Origin: Scilla litardierei
Lineage: Eukaryota; Streptophyta; Magnoliopsida; Asparagales; Asparagaceae
Direction: 5' to 3'
Assembly: GCA_030789695.1 (NCBI GenBank)
Contig: CM061140.1
Span: forward strand, 174,678,319 to 174,742,318
DNA: 64,000 nucleotides
Notes under the pieces: generated by a model
What the model was told of the DNA's origin: nothing
Seen by the model: only the letters and a program-made list of their open reading frames with translations
Databases searched by the model: none
Part shown: positions 12,380 to 23,400 of the stretch, piece after piece
Layout: every line of letters begins with the position of its first letter
How positions within the stretch are numbered: the stretch's first letter is position 1
Program-made: the position numbers and the translations under genes

Positions 12380-14313
12380 ATAGTTTCTAATATTCGCTGC
12401 CTCCTGCAAGAATTGAATGCAGTCGAGCATATCAGGAGCAGGATAGATGCTAACCCATGGATCCCCTATTCCTATAAGAAGGAAGTTCTGCCTTTTCCTT
12501 GCCAGTGATGTTCGTGCTGTTTGAGGGATATACTGATTTATATAGGACAAGCGAGGTGCGAGGTAACCCTTGTCGAATCTGTACTGGGGACTAAACTGTC
12601 TAGTGCTGTAAATATGGGTAACAAGGATATGCAGCATATGGTGTGTAGGAAAATCACATGCCAGAATCATCATCAGTTCTGTTTCTACTTGTCCATTGTC
12701 ATCTTCATCGAGCGGAAATGCTTCTCGATTGTATCGTGTTTCTGAGTACCTTGATGACGGATAGCCTCTGTATATTAGATAAATGCAATTGCAATACATA
12801 GAACGTTCTTCTGTTTAACTGTCGTACATTAATCCTGATTATAGTGGTTCTGGCAAATGTGATGCATGTGTTACACTATGACTATCATCTCCACGGTTGT
12901 GACCAGAAATTGTTACTTATGGGACTCCATTGTATGTTAGCTATTCTTTAGATATTTGTTCATCATATTATGTTTATTTTGATATCAGTTCTTGAAACCG
13001 TTAGTTCTGCGATTTAATCACTCGGATCTATTATGCTGTTAGAAAATCGTCCTTTTAGCTAACGTATTTTCATAAGAATATTTGTTAGAATTAATGGAAT
13101 TACTTTATTGATTAAATTATGATTAACTGTAAAGTCTAAGCTCCATTGCATAGGATCTCATTTTATTTTATTTTGGGTTTGTTCTATATTGAAAAGTCCT
13201 TTAATTTTCATTAAAGATGTAATCATGAACTTAGCTCAAAAGCATACCATGTCCATATCTTGTGGGAAATTATATATTTGAATCGAGCAGCGTGTGTGAC
13301 AATTTTCAAACAAAAAACAAAAATGCAGGAACTCGTATCTTTTTTTAATTCATGCGGAAAGCAGAAAGATGTCTTCTTCAAAGTTGTATAGGGTAAACAT
13401 CGTCCCATCTCTATCCCTGTCCATTTTCATACCATTTTTTCGCTTTCAAAAGGTTGGTAAGAAATAAAGCAGTCTTGTTATTCTCATGTCGGACTTGCAT
13501 TGGTTTTATGGCATAGTAATACGGAGGTCAATTGGCTGGCTAGCATCAAAACCCGCCGATCATTTTTTTAGTCTAAAATCTTAAAGCATTAATTTTTCAA
13601 GTGAATCCAGACGAGTTTACTTGTTCATCTCGCCGTTGCAAAAAGTTCTGTTACTGCGAAACCGATTTTTCTATATGATTTCTTTTATATTTTCGTACCC
13701 TTATTTCGTGGAAACTGGTGAGAAACGGATCAAAGGTGAAGACCAGAGAGACCATGACTCGTCACGAAGGTTAAAGACATGGATTTTGTTTCAGACTTTA
13801 TTAGATTTTATGGATCACCTAATTAAGTTCTTTTAATTAAAATTTTGGCTGGTGAATGCGTGGCTACTTTTGCCGGGTGGGATGTGTCGGGTTCGGGCAC
13901 AGAGACGGTGCTCGGATCCGCTTCCCAACGCATTCGGGCGTGGTTTCTGGTGGGTTTTCAGAGACCCGATAGGTCATGGGTTGACTCTTATGCAATGTTG
14001 GTAGAGCTAAACCGGCGAGGTATGTGGCTTTGGCTTGGTCTTATATGGTTAAAACCGGGTCAATGAAAATGACATATGCATTTCATATACAATTAATATA
14101 ATCTTATTTATCAAATAATATAATCTTAACCTTTCTCCCCTTCTCCCTGGTCCTCACAATACAAATATCTTTCTTTTTATATTTTTACAACAATATATAC
14201 AGCATAAAATAAGCATAAATGTATTAAGCACGGCTCATTATTTTTCATTATTTTTACTGACGTTGATTTTGATATTCGTATTCCAAAAGCTAAATACTAA
14301 ATATCCAGCGAGC
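12380..14313. other. TFIIF beta 3' region and intergenic sequence
   Basis: The start of this stretch is presumably the TFIIF beta 3' UTR. An open frame on the opposite strand (12263-12799) overlaps the last exon and is a shadow. Around 13530-14070 the sequence becomes GC-richer, with a short open frame (13845-14066) that I do not recognise. No gene is supported. Confidence 0.5.
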
Positions 14314-14657
14314 CATGTGGATTTTACTTCTTCGTCTATTTATCATAAATTTTACGGATTTATAGTAATTGAAATGGAAAATCTATCACGTTGGATGTGA
14401 TCTATCATGTCTAGAATACATGCAAACAAAATTTCAAATGACTTGGATATGCTTTACTTATGCATTAAGTGGTTCCAAAATTATTCGATTTTATGACTAT
14501 TCTAAAACATTGATTTTTGCAACCACTTGATGCATGTGTAAAGCATGTCGAAATCATTTGAAATTTTGTTTGTATGTATTTTAGACACGTTAGATAATAT
14601 CAAGTTTCCTCCATTTTACTTGACCAATTTTAAAATTGATTTAGATGGATTCACATG
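14314..14657. mobile_element. Fold-back MITE, about 344 bp, nearly palindromic
   Basis: The left arm (from CATGTGGAT) and the reverse complement of the right arm (from CATGTGAAT) match over most of their length, most strongly in the ACAAAATTTCAAATGA and GCTTTAC blocks that flank the centre near 14485-14520. A related arm-like sequence occurs at about 3160-3260 in the TFIIF beta intron, so this is a dispersed family. No target duplication was identified. It ends about 300 bp upstream of the kinase TATA box. Confidence 0.7.
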
Positions 14658-14973
14658 ACCAGTGTTGCTCCAGATTCCAGTATGCATGACCTTGTTCAAA
14701 ATAACCATAAATGACTGATGGCACACACTGTGTACGCAGTAATGTGCTTGTTGCTTGCGCTTGATGTGTTGTGTTTGTTGCTTGCGCTCTCGTGATCTCT
14801 CCATGTGCACAGTATCCATGCATGCACTACTCTATGATCTATCCCCAAATTATTCAAATTAGGTTTAAAACGACAACTAGATTTTGTAACATCTTTTGTT
14901 TGTAATCTGCAAATCAAGTCACATGCATAACCGACCTAATTTGGTCAGCTAGCGCCTGACAGACATTAATCTC

Positions 14974-14980
14974 TATATAA
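14974..14980 (+). promoter_or_regulatory. Probable TATA box of the receptor-like kinase gene
   Basis: TATATAA in a CTCTATATAAAA context, 287 bp upstream of the kinase start codon. Transcription would begin near 15005, leaving a 5' leader of about 260 bp. Confidence 0.6.
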
Positions 14981-15266
14981 AATATCATATAATCACTTGC
15001 AAAATAATTTACACATAAAACTCGACACAAGCCAAAAGCCAAGCCTCACATCAGCAGCAGCGGAAAGCGGAAGCCAAACAAAAAGCTTACCCTACTGGAT
15101 CCAATCTAATCCAATCCCTTTTCTTCTCTATCTAAACTATAACCAATTCAGATTCAAAATCCAAAAAGCCCTTCTTTTTTATTTTTGTAAATTGTTATCC
15201 CCTTCCATAAATTCCCTCATCTTTGATTCCAAATTATCACTCTACTGATCATAAAATTAAAGATCC

Positions 15267-17492
15267 ATGTCGACCGGTCAACCGCCACCGGCGGCGGTGG
15301 CTGACCCACCCAAAACCCACCACGCGATTCGCCACCACAAGATTTTGGTCCCCGCTGTCTCCGGCGCCGCCGCAGCAGCCGCCATCGCCGTCTTCGTCGC
15401 CGTCCTCGTTGCCGTCATCCTTTACCGCCGCTTCCGCTGCAATCGTACGGCCCCGACCTCCCCTTCGGATCTCAAACCCGCTACGAACAATCCGAACCCT
15501 CTCCGCCGATTCAGCTATTCGCAGCTCCGGCGTGCCACGTCATCGTTCGCCCCCGCACTCAAGCTCGGCCAGGGCGGGTTCGGGCCAGTTTACCGTGGGT
15601 CTCTGCCGTCCAGCCAAGAGATCGCTGTCAAGCTCATGGACTCCGGGTCACTGCAGGGCGAGCGCGAGTTCCAGAACGAACTTGCCCTCGCCGGGAAGAT
15701 GATAGCCGCCGGATCCCCGGCCGATCGCGCACGCGTCGTCGTACCGCTCGGGTTCTGCGTCGACGAGCGGAGGCCCAAGTGGTGGCGCTGCTGGCAGACG
15801 AATCCAGAAGAGGACGTGGATGAAGAGCTGGCCGTGGGGCCCATCGGATTGGGGAAGCGAGTGCTGCTTGTCTACGAACTGATGCACAATGGCAGCCTCC
15901 AAGATGCGCTGCTAGGCCGGAAGTGCCCCGAGCTTCTAGATTGGGGGAGAAGGTTCTCGATCGCCGTCGATATCGCCAGAGGGCTGCAGTTCTTGCATGA
16001 TGTTTGCGATCCTTCTGTGATTCATGGAGACATTAAGCCCAGTAATGTTCTGCTCGATTCGCAGTTTTCGGCCAAAATTGCTGATTTTGGGCTGGCGAGG
16101 TTCAAGGCAGCCGGTGGTGGTGCTGACGAAGAAGAGGTTGCGGTTGTTGAGATCGATGCAAAATCGCCCAAAAATGTGAAGACGGAGCAGATGGAAGATG
16201 ATGCTGCTTCTGTAATGGGCGAGACCGTGGCCGACAGCACGACGACAGCCGGGGTGGAGGATGCCAGCGGATGTCTTCAGATTGTTATTACCGACAATAT
16301 GCCAGATGAATTAGCTCCCGAAGGGGAGCCGGCGCCGCTGGCGCCGGTGGTGGTGTCGGAAGAGGCCTCGACTTCGGAGGCCGGAGGGTTCGATAGAATG
16401 AGCATGGAGAGCGGGAAGGAGACTGCTGATTCGAGCAGTCGGAAGGGATTTCTGAAGAAAGGCAGCGACTGGTGGTGGCGGCAGGACAACAATGGGGGAG
16501 TGAGCGGGGATTCGAGGGTTGGAGTTAAGGACTACGTGATGGAGTGGATTCGGTCGGAGATTAAGAAGGAGCGGCCCAAGAGCGATTGGACCACTGCTCC
16601 GGCCGTTTCGACCGACGATTGCTTGCCGAAAACAGTGGGAAGGCCGGAGCGGGGGAAGGATCGAAAGAGACTGGAGTGGTGGGCATCGTTGGACGAGGAG
16701 ACATTGAAGAAGGAGAAGAAGAGCAGGCCCGCAAGGGAGTGGTGGCGCGAGGAGTTTTGCGAGGAGCTCACCAGGAAACAGCAGAGGCGGCGGATGATTT
16801 CAAAGTCCAAGAGCAATGTGGGAGGAGGAGAGAATCGGCAAGGGTGGCAGGAGGAGGAGGAGGCGGAGTTGCCATCAGAGAGGAAGAAGAGGAGGAGGAA
16901 GAAGAGCTGGAGTAGGAGTAGCCAGGCCAGTATGGATTGGTGGATGGATGGGCATAGCGGTGAGACGAAGAGGACGGTGACTGGAATAAGGAGGAGCCAC
17001 GATTCGGCGAGCGGGGCCGAAGTCCCCAAGAGTGGGGGTACAATCAGCAGTACGCCGAGCATGAGGGGGACGGTTTGCTATGTAGCGCCGGAGTATGGAG
17101 GCGGGGGGCCTCTCTCCGAGAAGTGTGATATCTATAGCTTTGGTGTACTTCTTTTGGTTCTCATCTCTGGGCGAAGGCCGCTCCAAGTGACGGCCTCACC
17201 TATGTCAGAGTTTGAACGGGCTAATCTCATTTCGTGGGCACGGCATCTTGCTCACTTGGGGAGGATTCTGGAGCTCGTTGATCCAGCTCTCAAGGCCATG
17301 GACAAGGATCAGGCTCTCCTCTGCATTACGGTTGCTCTGCTCTGCATACAGAGGTCTCCTGCTCGCCGTCCATCCATCAAGGACGTTGTTGAGATGCTCA
17401 CCGGCCAATCTGAGCCTCCTCATCTTCCCTTCGAGTTCTCGCCGTCGCCCCCGGGTGCGTTTTCATTCAAGACCCGGAAGAAGGCCCGGTGA
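15267..17492 (+). CDS. Receptor-like serine/threonine kinase (At4g25390-like), intronless, 741 residues
   Basis: A membrane-anchored kinase without an obvious ligand-binding ectodomain. Residues 1-25 are proline-rich, and one hydrophobic segment spans about 26-53, followed by the basic stop-transfer sequence YRRFRCNR. The kinase domain starts near residue 95. It has the glycine loop GQGGFG (101-106), catalytic Lys122, catalytic loop HGDIKPSNVLLD (253-264; Asp255, Lys257, Asn260) and DFG (273-275). After a long insert (about 280-598) come GTVCYVAPE (601-609), DIYSFGV (621-627) and the late-subdomain Arg701. The insert is rich in acidic and basic runs with repeated Trp-Trp pairs. The catalytic loop is HGD rather than HRD, so it is a non-RD kinase. 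The insert between DFG and APE is a known trait of the At4g25390/At5g51770 group, which I recall as somewhat shorter. The frame is complete, the start follows a leader with a TATA box, and GC content is higher than the flanks, as is common for intronless kinases. Confidence 0.92.
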   Translation: MSTGQPPPAAVADPPKTHHAIRHHKILVPAVSGAAAAAAIAVFVAVLVAVILYRRFRCNRTAPTSPSDLKPATNNPNPLRRFSYSQLRRATSSFAPALKLGQGGFGPVYRGSLPSSQEIAVKLMDSGSLQGEREFQNELALAGKMIAAGSPADRARVVVPLGFCVDERRPKWWRCWQTNPEEDVDEELAVGPIGLGKRVLLVYELMHNGSLQDALLGRKCPELLDWGRRFSIAVDIARGLQFLHDVCDPSVIHGDIKPSNVLLDSQFSAKIADFGLARFKAAGGGADEEEVAVVEIDAKSPKNVKTEQMEDDAASVMGETVADSTTTAGVEDASGCLQIVITDNMPDELAPEGEPAPLAPVVVSEEASTSEAGGFDRMSMESGKETADSSSRKGFLKKGSDWWWRQDNNGGVSGDSRVGVKDYVMEWIRSEIKKERPKSDWTTAPAVSTDDCLPKTVGRPERGKDRKRLEWWASLDEETLKKEKKSRPAREWWREEFCEELTRKQQRRRMISKSKSNVGGGENRQGWQEEEEAELPSERKKRRRKKSWSRSSQASMDWWMDGHSGETKRTVTGIRRSHDSASGAEVPKSGGTISSTPSMRGTVCYVAPEYGGGGPLSEKCDIYSFGVLLLVLISGRRPLQVTASPMSEFERANLISWARHLAHLGRILELVDPALKAMDKDQALLCITVALLCIQRSPARRPSIKDVVEMLTGQSEPPHLPFEFSPSPPGAFSFKTRKKAR

Positions 17493-18458
17493 GTTTTAAG
17501 TTGTTTTCACTGAGCAGTTGTAGAGAGTATAGTTCGTTGTTGTACATCAGTTCAATTTTTCCCATTCGCATTGAGGCGAATTGGTGAGTGAAATGAACTG
17601 ATGAGAACTGATTTTCCATCCAATACAAGTTAGCATGCTATGTGAGAATGACCCTATTATGTCCAACGAGCAAATTTTATTGACATTGATTTCTAGGAAT
17701 CTCATGTTCAAACAAATAGAAGATAGGATTATGAATGAAAGGAACTCCTTTCTCTACTGTATGCGTGTAGGTAGTGCTTCTAGGGCCATGAGAATATACT
17801 TCATTTTACTCATTTTTGTTCCTGCAACTTTTGCTGAAAGAGTGATCCATGGTTCTGGGCCCAGTGACAATTGTCCCTTTTGTTCAAAAGTTTTTGCTTT
17901 AGAGAAGGGAAAAAGTTTTCAAAGATCTCCCTGCATTCCTTTTATAAGCTAAGTTGATGCCTTTTAGTGGATTCCATGGAATTGTTGCCATTGGCTTTTT
18001 ATAATATCCTGCATATATGGATGTCACCAGATATTTATGCTTTACAAAAGGACTCGGCCTTTTTCTTCGCTTGATTTGCTTCGATGTTCTGGAAGCACAA
18101 CATTTTTGTACTCTTAGTGTGGCTTAAATTGTGAAAATGGTGTACAAAAATGTAACATCATTCAAATCGGGCATAAATATTAAAACATTGAATATAATTT
18201 TAAATTTTAGCAACTAAAACATTGAATCTCCCCTTATACTAGTTGGTATTATTTGGTATTGGTTGTCTTAGCCAGTTTCAACTGGATCGTTTCGGCATGC
18301 TTAAAATCTAATTCGATATGAATGATACGTATCGGTGTCGGCCGAGATTTCAAACATTGCTTGTTAGAGACTTGATCTTAGAGACTTGAGCTTGAGATGA
18401 AGGTTCATTGGAGCTAGCTATCATCTGCATGCAGAGTGCAACAAGCATAAGCTACTTA
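17493..18458. other. Kinase 3' region and intergenic sequence
   Basis: The first few hundred bases are probably the kinase 3' UTR. A 105-codon open frame (17635-17952) has no recognisable domain and no supporting context. I do not call it. Confidence 0.45.
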
Positions 18459-19103
18459 GGGCCTGGTCTTTTGTTGGATTGTGAAAATTGGGAAAGTTGG
18501 AGGGTGTGGAATCTTGGGAGAGAGAAAATTGGTATAATGTGTTCTTTTGCTGGAATGTGGGATGAAAAGTGGAGGATAAAAGTTGATTATGGGGCCCACT
18601 CCGTGTAGTGGGTTCTTTTGGTTGAGAATGTTGTTTGGAAAGTTGGATGAAGAAAGTGGTGTGGGGCTTAATCAAATTTAATTTATTATTTTTAAAACTA
18701 AACAAATTAATTAAAACTAAACTAATTAATTATTAATCTATTAAATTATTAATCTATTCTTAAATTGAGTGTGATACGGTTTAATTGTAGGTGCATTTAG
18801 AGTTGGGGCCCACCAAATTGACGCCTTCATTGCTAACCGAAGGAAAAAAAAAGCGAAAACATCTAGCCTCCGATTGGACAAATGGGAGGTGGGACCCAGG
18901 GGAGGGTGGGATTCCCGTGTATTCCCCGCAAAACGCGGAGAAAACGAAAAACACCTCAAATCGCGTTTTTGAATGCCAGCTCAGCAAACTTTCACAAATT
19001 AACATTCCAGCAAAAAACATGCCAAAAAATACCGACTAAGGATTCTTGTGAACAGTGGGATTTTCCCACATTCTCACCCACATTCTTGCAAAAGAACATG
19101 CCC
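18459..19103. mobile_element. PIF/Harbinger (Tourist-like) non-autonomous element, 645 bp
   Basis: The left end GGGCCTGGTCTTTTG and the reverse complement of the right end GGGCATGTTCTTTTG form an imperfect inverted repeat that continues into GTGGGAAAA-like sequence. Both ends are flanked by TTA (18456-18458 and 19104-19106), the classic 3-bp target duplication of PIF/Harbinger. No transposase is encoded. Confidence 0.88.
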
Positions 19104-20639
19104 TTAGTTGTCATGGCCCATGCATGTTTCCATGTTGTTGACCACCAACCACCTCCTAAAAAGGTGGAACATAGTATGCATTTTTTTATCCAAGTATCCC
19201 TTTTGTTTATCTTCTGGTTCATAAGAATTCTTGACTGAAATACCACGGTTATAGAGATGATTGAGACATAAACAGGAGTTGAAGAGAGGAGAAGGTCATC
19301 CATCTGACAATTCATCATGCTTGGATGTATCTGCTTCCAGAAGCCTCAAAGACAGGTACATGTATAAATTGAGTTTACCTCTTACATATCATTTACTTGA
19401 TGTACCTAAAGATGGACCTGGAACATGTCATATCATTATACCTGTTGAAATGCTGATGCTCACTTGGAAACCATCATCCTTGTTTTATGAAACAAATGTA
19501 TCTCTCATCACTATATGCACAGTAAAATATCTCATCATTGCAGAAATCACTTAAGATTATTATGTGGCACTTTCAGTTTAATCATGGTGAATTACATTCT
19601 AATGTTATGCATATGTATTGCAAATATTATCAAACTTTTTTTAAAGAAACTTGACAAAGATGCAAAAAATGGACTAGTTTCAGGCAAATTGTTGACTTTG
19701 CTAATAATGCACTACTCTTGGCTTTTTATGCAATCCAACAATCATCATCTCTTTGTCGTAGACAATTTCCATTTGTCTGAAAGAGAATTGTCATTCACTG
19801 GAACTCATATACTTCTGAAGCTTTTTAATTCTGTGTCAAGTGGTTACAAAATGAGCGGTATCCCAATTACAGAACAAATAGTATCATTTGATTGACTGTG
19901 AAAAAGTGATGCAAGTCGCATGATTTTTCATGCAGAAACATTTTAGGGTGTGGAGATCACGGTTAACGGACTGATCATCATAGGTTTGATCTGTGACGTG
20001 ACTTAGGCCGTCAATAATAACCTATGGAGTAGCCTTAGCAGCACTTTACCTCTTTGGTTTTCAATTCTTGGGATGTTACATTAACAACCATCTATTATAG
20101 AAGAGGCGGTACCTCAATATGGATAAAGAGATTGCAACAAAAGAATATCTCCAATACACATTAATCTGGAAAAACTGTGATACACGCTCATCATTTTTCT
20201 CCTTTTTTTTGGAAAATATTATTGAAAGATCCTGCATGATGGTTAGCATGTTTATTAGCTTGCAATTAGAACAGAACAAGTTAGTTTTATGCAATAGAAA
20301 TACAAGTGTTTCAGTGATTCCCATCTTAAAAATGACTGTAGACACAGTGAACACATGTTTTCTACACCAATATTCAATTAAGATTCAGTTAGCAAGTGCT
20401 TCCTGAATGAAATTTCCATATTAGTTGGAAATATAGTACGATATAAATATATTTAATAAAATACAATATTGAATAAAACAACCACCAATTCACGAGGAAA
20501 GGGATCTTTGTAATGATGCAAATTATATCTTTTTGCAGCTATTTAACATACGATGGGGTAGGGATGATCTTGGAAAATAACTGAGCGATGAAGGGTCTTA
20601 TGTTACTTAGGGTGTAACGGTTTGAAGTTGCTTTAAGAT
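19104..20639. other. Intergenic, no gene recognised
   Basis: Several open frames of 90-126 codons occur by chance in AT-rich sequence. A short exon-like piece near 19300-19355, ending at a GTACAT donor-like site, could be a gene fragment, but I cannot assign it. Confidence 0.4.
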
Positions 20640-22789
20640 GTTAGGTGATGAGGATCGAGTCTTTTTTTGATTTTATTTGAAATAGATTGTTTGTTCTTTT
20701 GAATCTTATAGTTATTTTGAGTTTTTAGTTATTTTGGTATTATACGATAGCTTGAGTCCATTTAAGTATTTTTGTTTTCTTGAAATTTTAGTTCCAAATC
20801 AGATGTAATTTTTAAAAGTCAAATTATAAACCCATATACAGACTACAAACTTATTTTATTTTTCACATTTAAATAGAATTTGAGAAATTTGATGTAAATT
20901 TTATGTTTATCAAAATTAATTTTTTTGCAATGGAGTATGAACGTGAGCTTGGTTGCGTCGATATGAAGTATGAAAAATATTAGCGTATGAAGCGTGTGAG
21001 TCGATGATGATTATCAGATCTTGGGGGTGCGAGATTCGAAAATTTATCAAATCGTTAATTTTTCTTCTTCTACAAATTCACATCATAATTTTTCTCTTCT
21101 ATCTCGCGTCACATTTGGTGTCAAAGCCAAAAATTATCATTTTTTTCTTTCATCATCATCATCATCAGTTTTTCGATTCTTTTCTTCTAGTTAGGTATTA
21201 TATAAAAAATGAAAAAAAAACAGAAAGATCAAAAAAAGAAATAAAAAAGAAGAGATGGGAAAAAATAAAAAATTTCATTGGGTATCATCTTCCAACCACC
21301 CCCTATCTCAAACCCTAACCCTAATTCTATCATTTTCACCTCCAACGTTATTGTTGTCATCCTCTCACCTTATCATCGCTGTCTTCGCTGCCCAACCGCA
21401 CTGTCGTCGTCATCTCTAGTGTTTGAAACCATGTCGCCTTTAATCGCCCGCCACTACAGACAATAGGGGCACTACTGTCGATCCTGACATTGGTCGGTCA
21501 TAATGCACACTCCACCTTCGTCATCGTCCATCACCTCCAACCACACTGATCCTAATGAAAAATATCGAATAAATCGGTCGATGTTATCGTTAGTACCAAC
21601 CTGCTACAATAGCGATTTTGATGAGCCGTTTTCAATCATCAAGCTGAGCTGACATCAAGCCACCGATATTGTTCATCAGCTTAGTCGAGCTGATCGAGTT
21701 GATACCGAGTCGACTCAAGCTGACTAAGCCGAGCCGACCAGTGCTGAGCTGACGTTGAGCTGAGCTTGAGCCTACTGGGCCGTTGATCAGTTAATGGCTC
21801 AGATCAACCATTGATCGAGCCGACTCGAGCCACTGCTTCAGTGCTACTTCACCATTTTCTGAAAATTTTCTCCGTATTTCTGCAATATGTCAGCATATTC
21901 TGAGCCTATTTTGATGATTTTTAGCTTTTTATAGCTTTTCGTGTGAAATTTTTGATCATAATCATTTGGATTAAATCTGTTCAAGTTCTAGAGTTCTTAT
22001 GTGATGGTTCACAGTTAATCTTCACTTCAGCTAACCTCTAATCTCATCAAACCTTTAGTTGCTAAATTTTGAATTATTTCTATTTAATTTTATTCAGATT
22101 AAATGATATCACTAATACTTGCAATAATTGCAATGTATTCTTCTCCAACCTAAGTAGCCAAATGACAACATAAGTATACCTAAAATTATTATTGCTATGG
22201 AGACAAATGGAAAGTTAAAGGTTGGAGAACCCTTATAACAAAAACCTAAAAAGATGTAATGTTTTAAATGTCATGATTTTAGCTATTTTGCTAGTCAGTG
22301 CCCAAATACGAGCTTTCTCGTGGGAGAGATTAGTAGTAAGGATGGATTAATCGAAGAAGAATACATTCCATCTAAGGGTACTAGTGAGAAAGATGATGAT
22401 TTATAGAAATTTAGTGCTTGCTTATATATCATTAGGTGTCTAGCTAATCTTTAGTTATTTTGATTTTTTGATTTTCTTGAAATTTTAATTCCACATCTAA
22501 TGTACTTTTTGAAAGTCAAGTTGTAATCCTAAATAAATGCAATAAACGTATTTTATTGTTCACAGAGTTGAATAGAATTTGAGAAATTTGGTGTAAATTT
22601 GGTGTTTCCTAAAATTAAATCTTTTGCATTGGTGTGTGCTTTTGGTTTCTTGGCGAAAAATCTTAGCATGAGAGGTGTATGAGTCGTGATCTTCGGAACT
22701 CCAGGGTGCGATATCCGAAAATTTAGCTAATTCCTAATTTTCTTCTTTCATAAATTCACATCATAAATTTCTTCTTTCTTCCTGCATCA
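20640..22789 (+). mobile_element. Decayed gypsy-like LTR element with gag zinc-knuckle remnant
   Basis: Two diverged direct repeats end at about 21111 and 22789. They share TTTTCTTGAAATTTTA, AGAATTTGAGAAATTTG and ACAAATTCACATCATAA-type blocks in the same order. Immediately after the first, 21114-21128 (TTTGGTGTCAAAGCC) resembles the initiator-Met primer site with two changes. Inside, near 22255-22310, a frame reads as a gag CCHC knuckle with its His position changed (C-x2-C-x4-Y-x4-C, followed by CPN-like residues) and is broken by stops. No pol is visible. Repeat left boundaries are approximate (about 20640 and 22420). Confidence 0.65.
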
Positions 22790-22990
22790 TTGGGATTTCG
22801 TCTGTTCGATGAAAGTGACTGAATGCAATAAGGAACCATACCTGGAAATGATGAATTCCTTGTTAGTGACCACGATGCTACAATGGTGGAGATGTGCATC
22901 CAATACTTATATATTGGATAGTAAGACACTCTAATACTTGGTGCATGTTGGATACTCCTTTTAAAAAATCAAAAGTTTATTATTTATCGT

Positions 22991-23139
22991 AAGACATATC
23001 AGGGATGCACTGGGAATAAAATGTTGAAATTCTAAGACATGTATCGTAGGGTTCACAGTTATTATGTATCTTAAGACATATCATGGACGCATTGGGAATA
23101 AAATGTTAAAATTCTAAGACCTGTATCATAGGGTTCACA
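22991..23139. repeat. 82-bp tandem duplication
   Basis: Two successive copies of a unit starting AAGACATATC and containing GGGAATAAAATGTT and AGGGTTCACA. The second copy (from 23073) is incomplete at its end. Confidence 0.9.
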
Positions 23140-23248
23140 TCCAAATTTCATTTGTGCATGCACTTGCGTCCTGCTTTCTTAATTAAGAGGAAGGATTTGT
23201 GCAAGTGAACTTGGTTTAGATACGTCATAAGAGAATAATGAAAAACAA

Positions 23249-23400
23249 ATGGCACCTTAGGAGTTTCCTTGGGTGCATCAGACGTGCTGTTCTCTTATTG
23301 GGCGGAGTAAACAAGAAACTTTTGTATTTTTCTTTCCTTTTTACTCCGCCCACTGAGGGGCAACCACGTTAGTTGCACGAGAAAATTCCTCAGGTGCCAT
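23249..23400. mobile_element. Small fold-back element, 152 bp
   Basis: The ends ATGGCACCT and AGGTGCCAT are exact inverted copies. Inner arms continue the pairing (GGGCGGAGTAAA against TTTACTCCGCCC) around a pyrimidine-rich loop at about 23318-23338. The whole unit could form a long hairpin. Family and target duplication are undetermined. Confidence 0.75.

Noticed and set aside
12263..12799. 178-codon minus-strand frame over the last TFIIF beta exon
   Set aside because: Overlaps a well-supported exon on the other strand and has no recognisable content.
16532..17062. 176-codon open frame antisense to the kinase insert
   Set aside because: Mirror of the low-complexity, purine-rich kinase coding sequence; no domain and no promoter.
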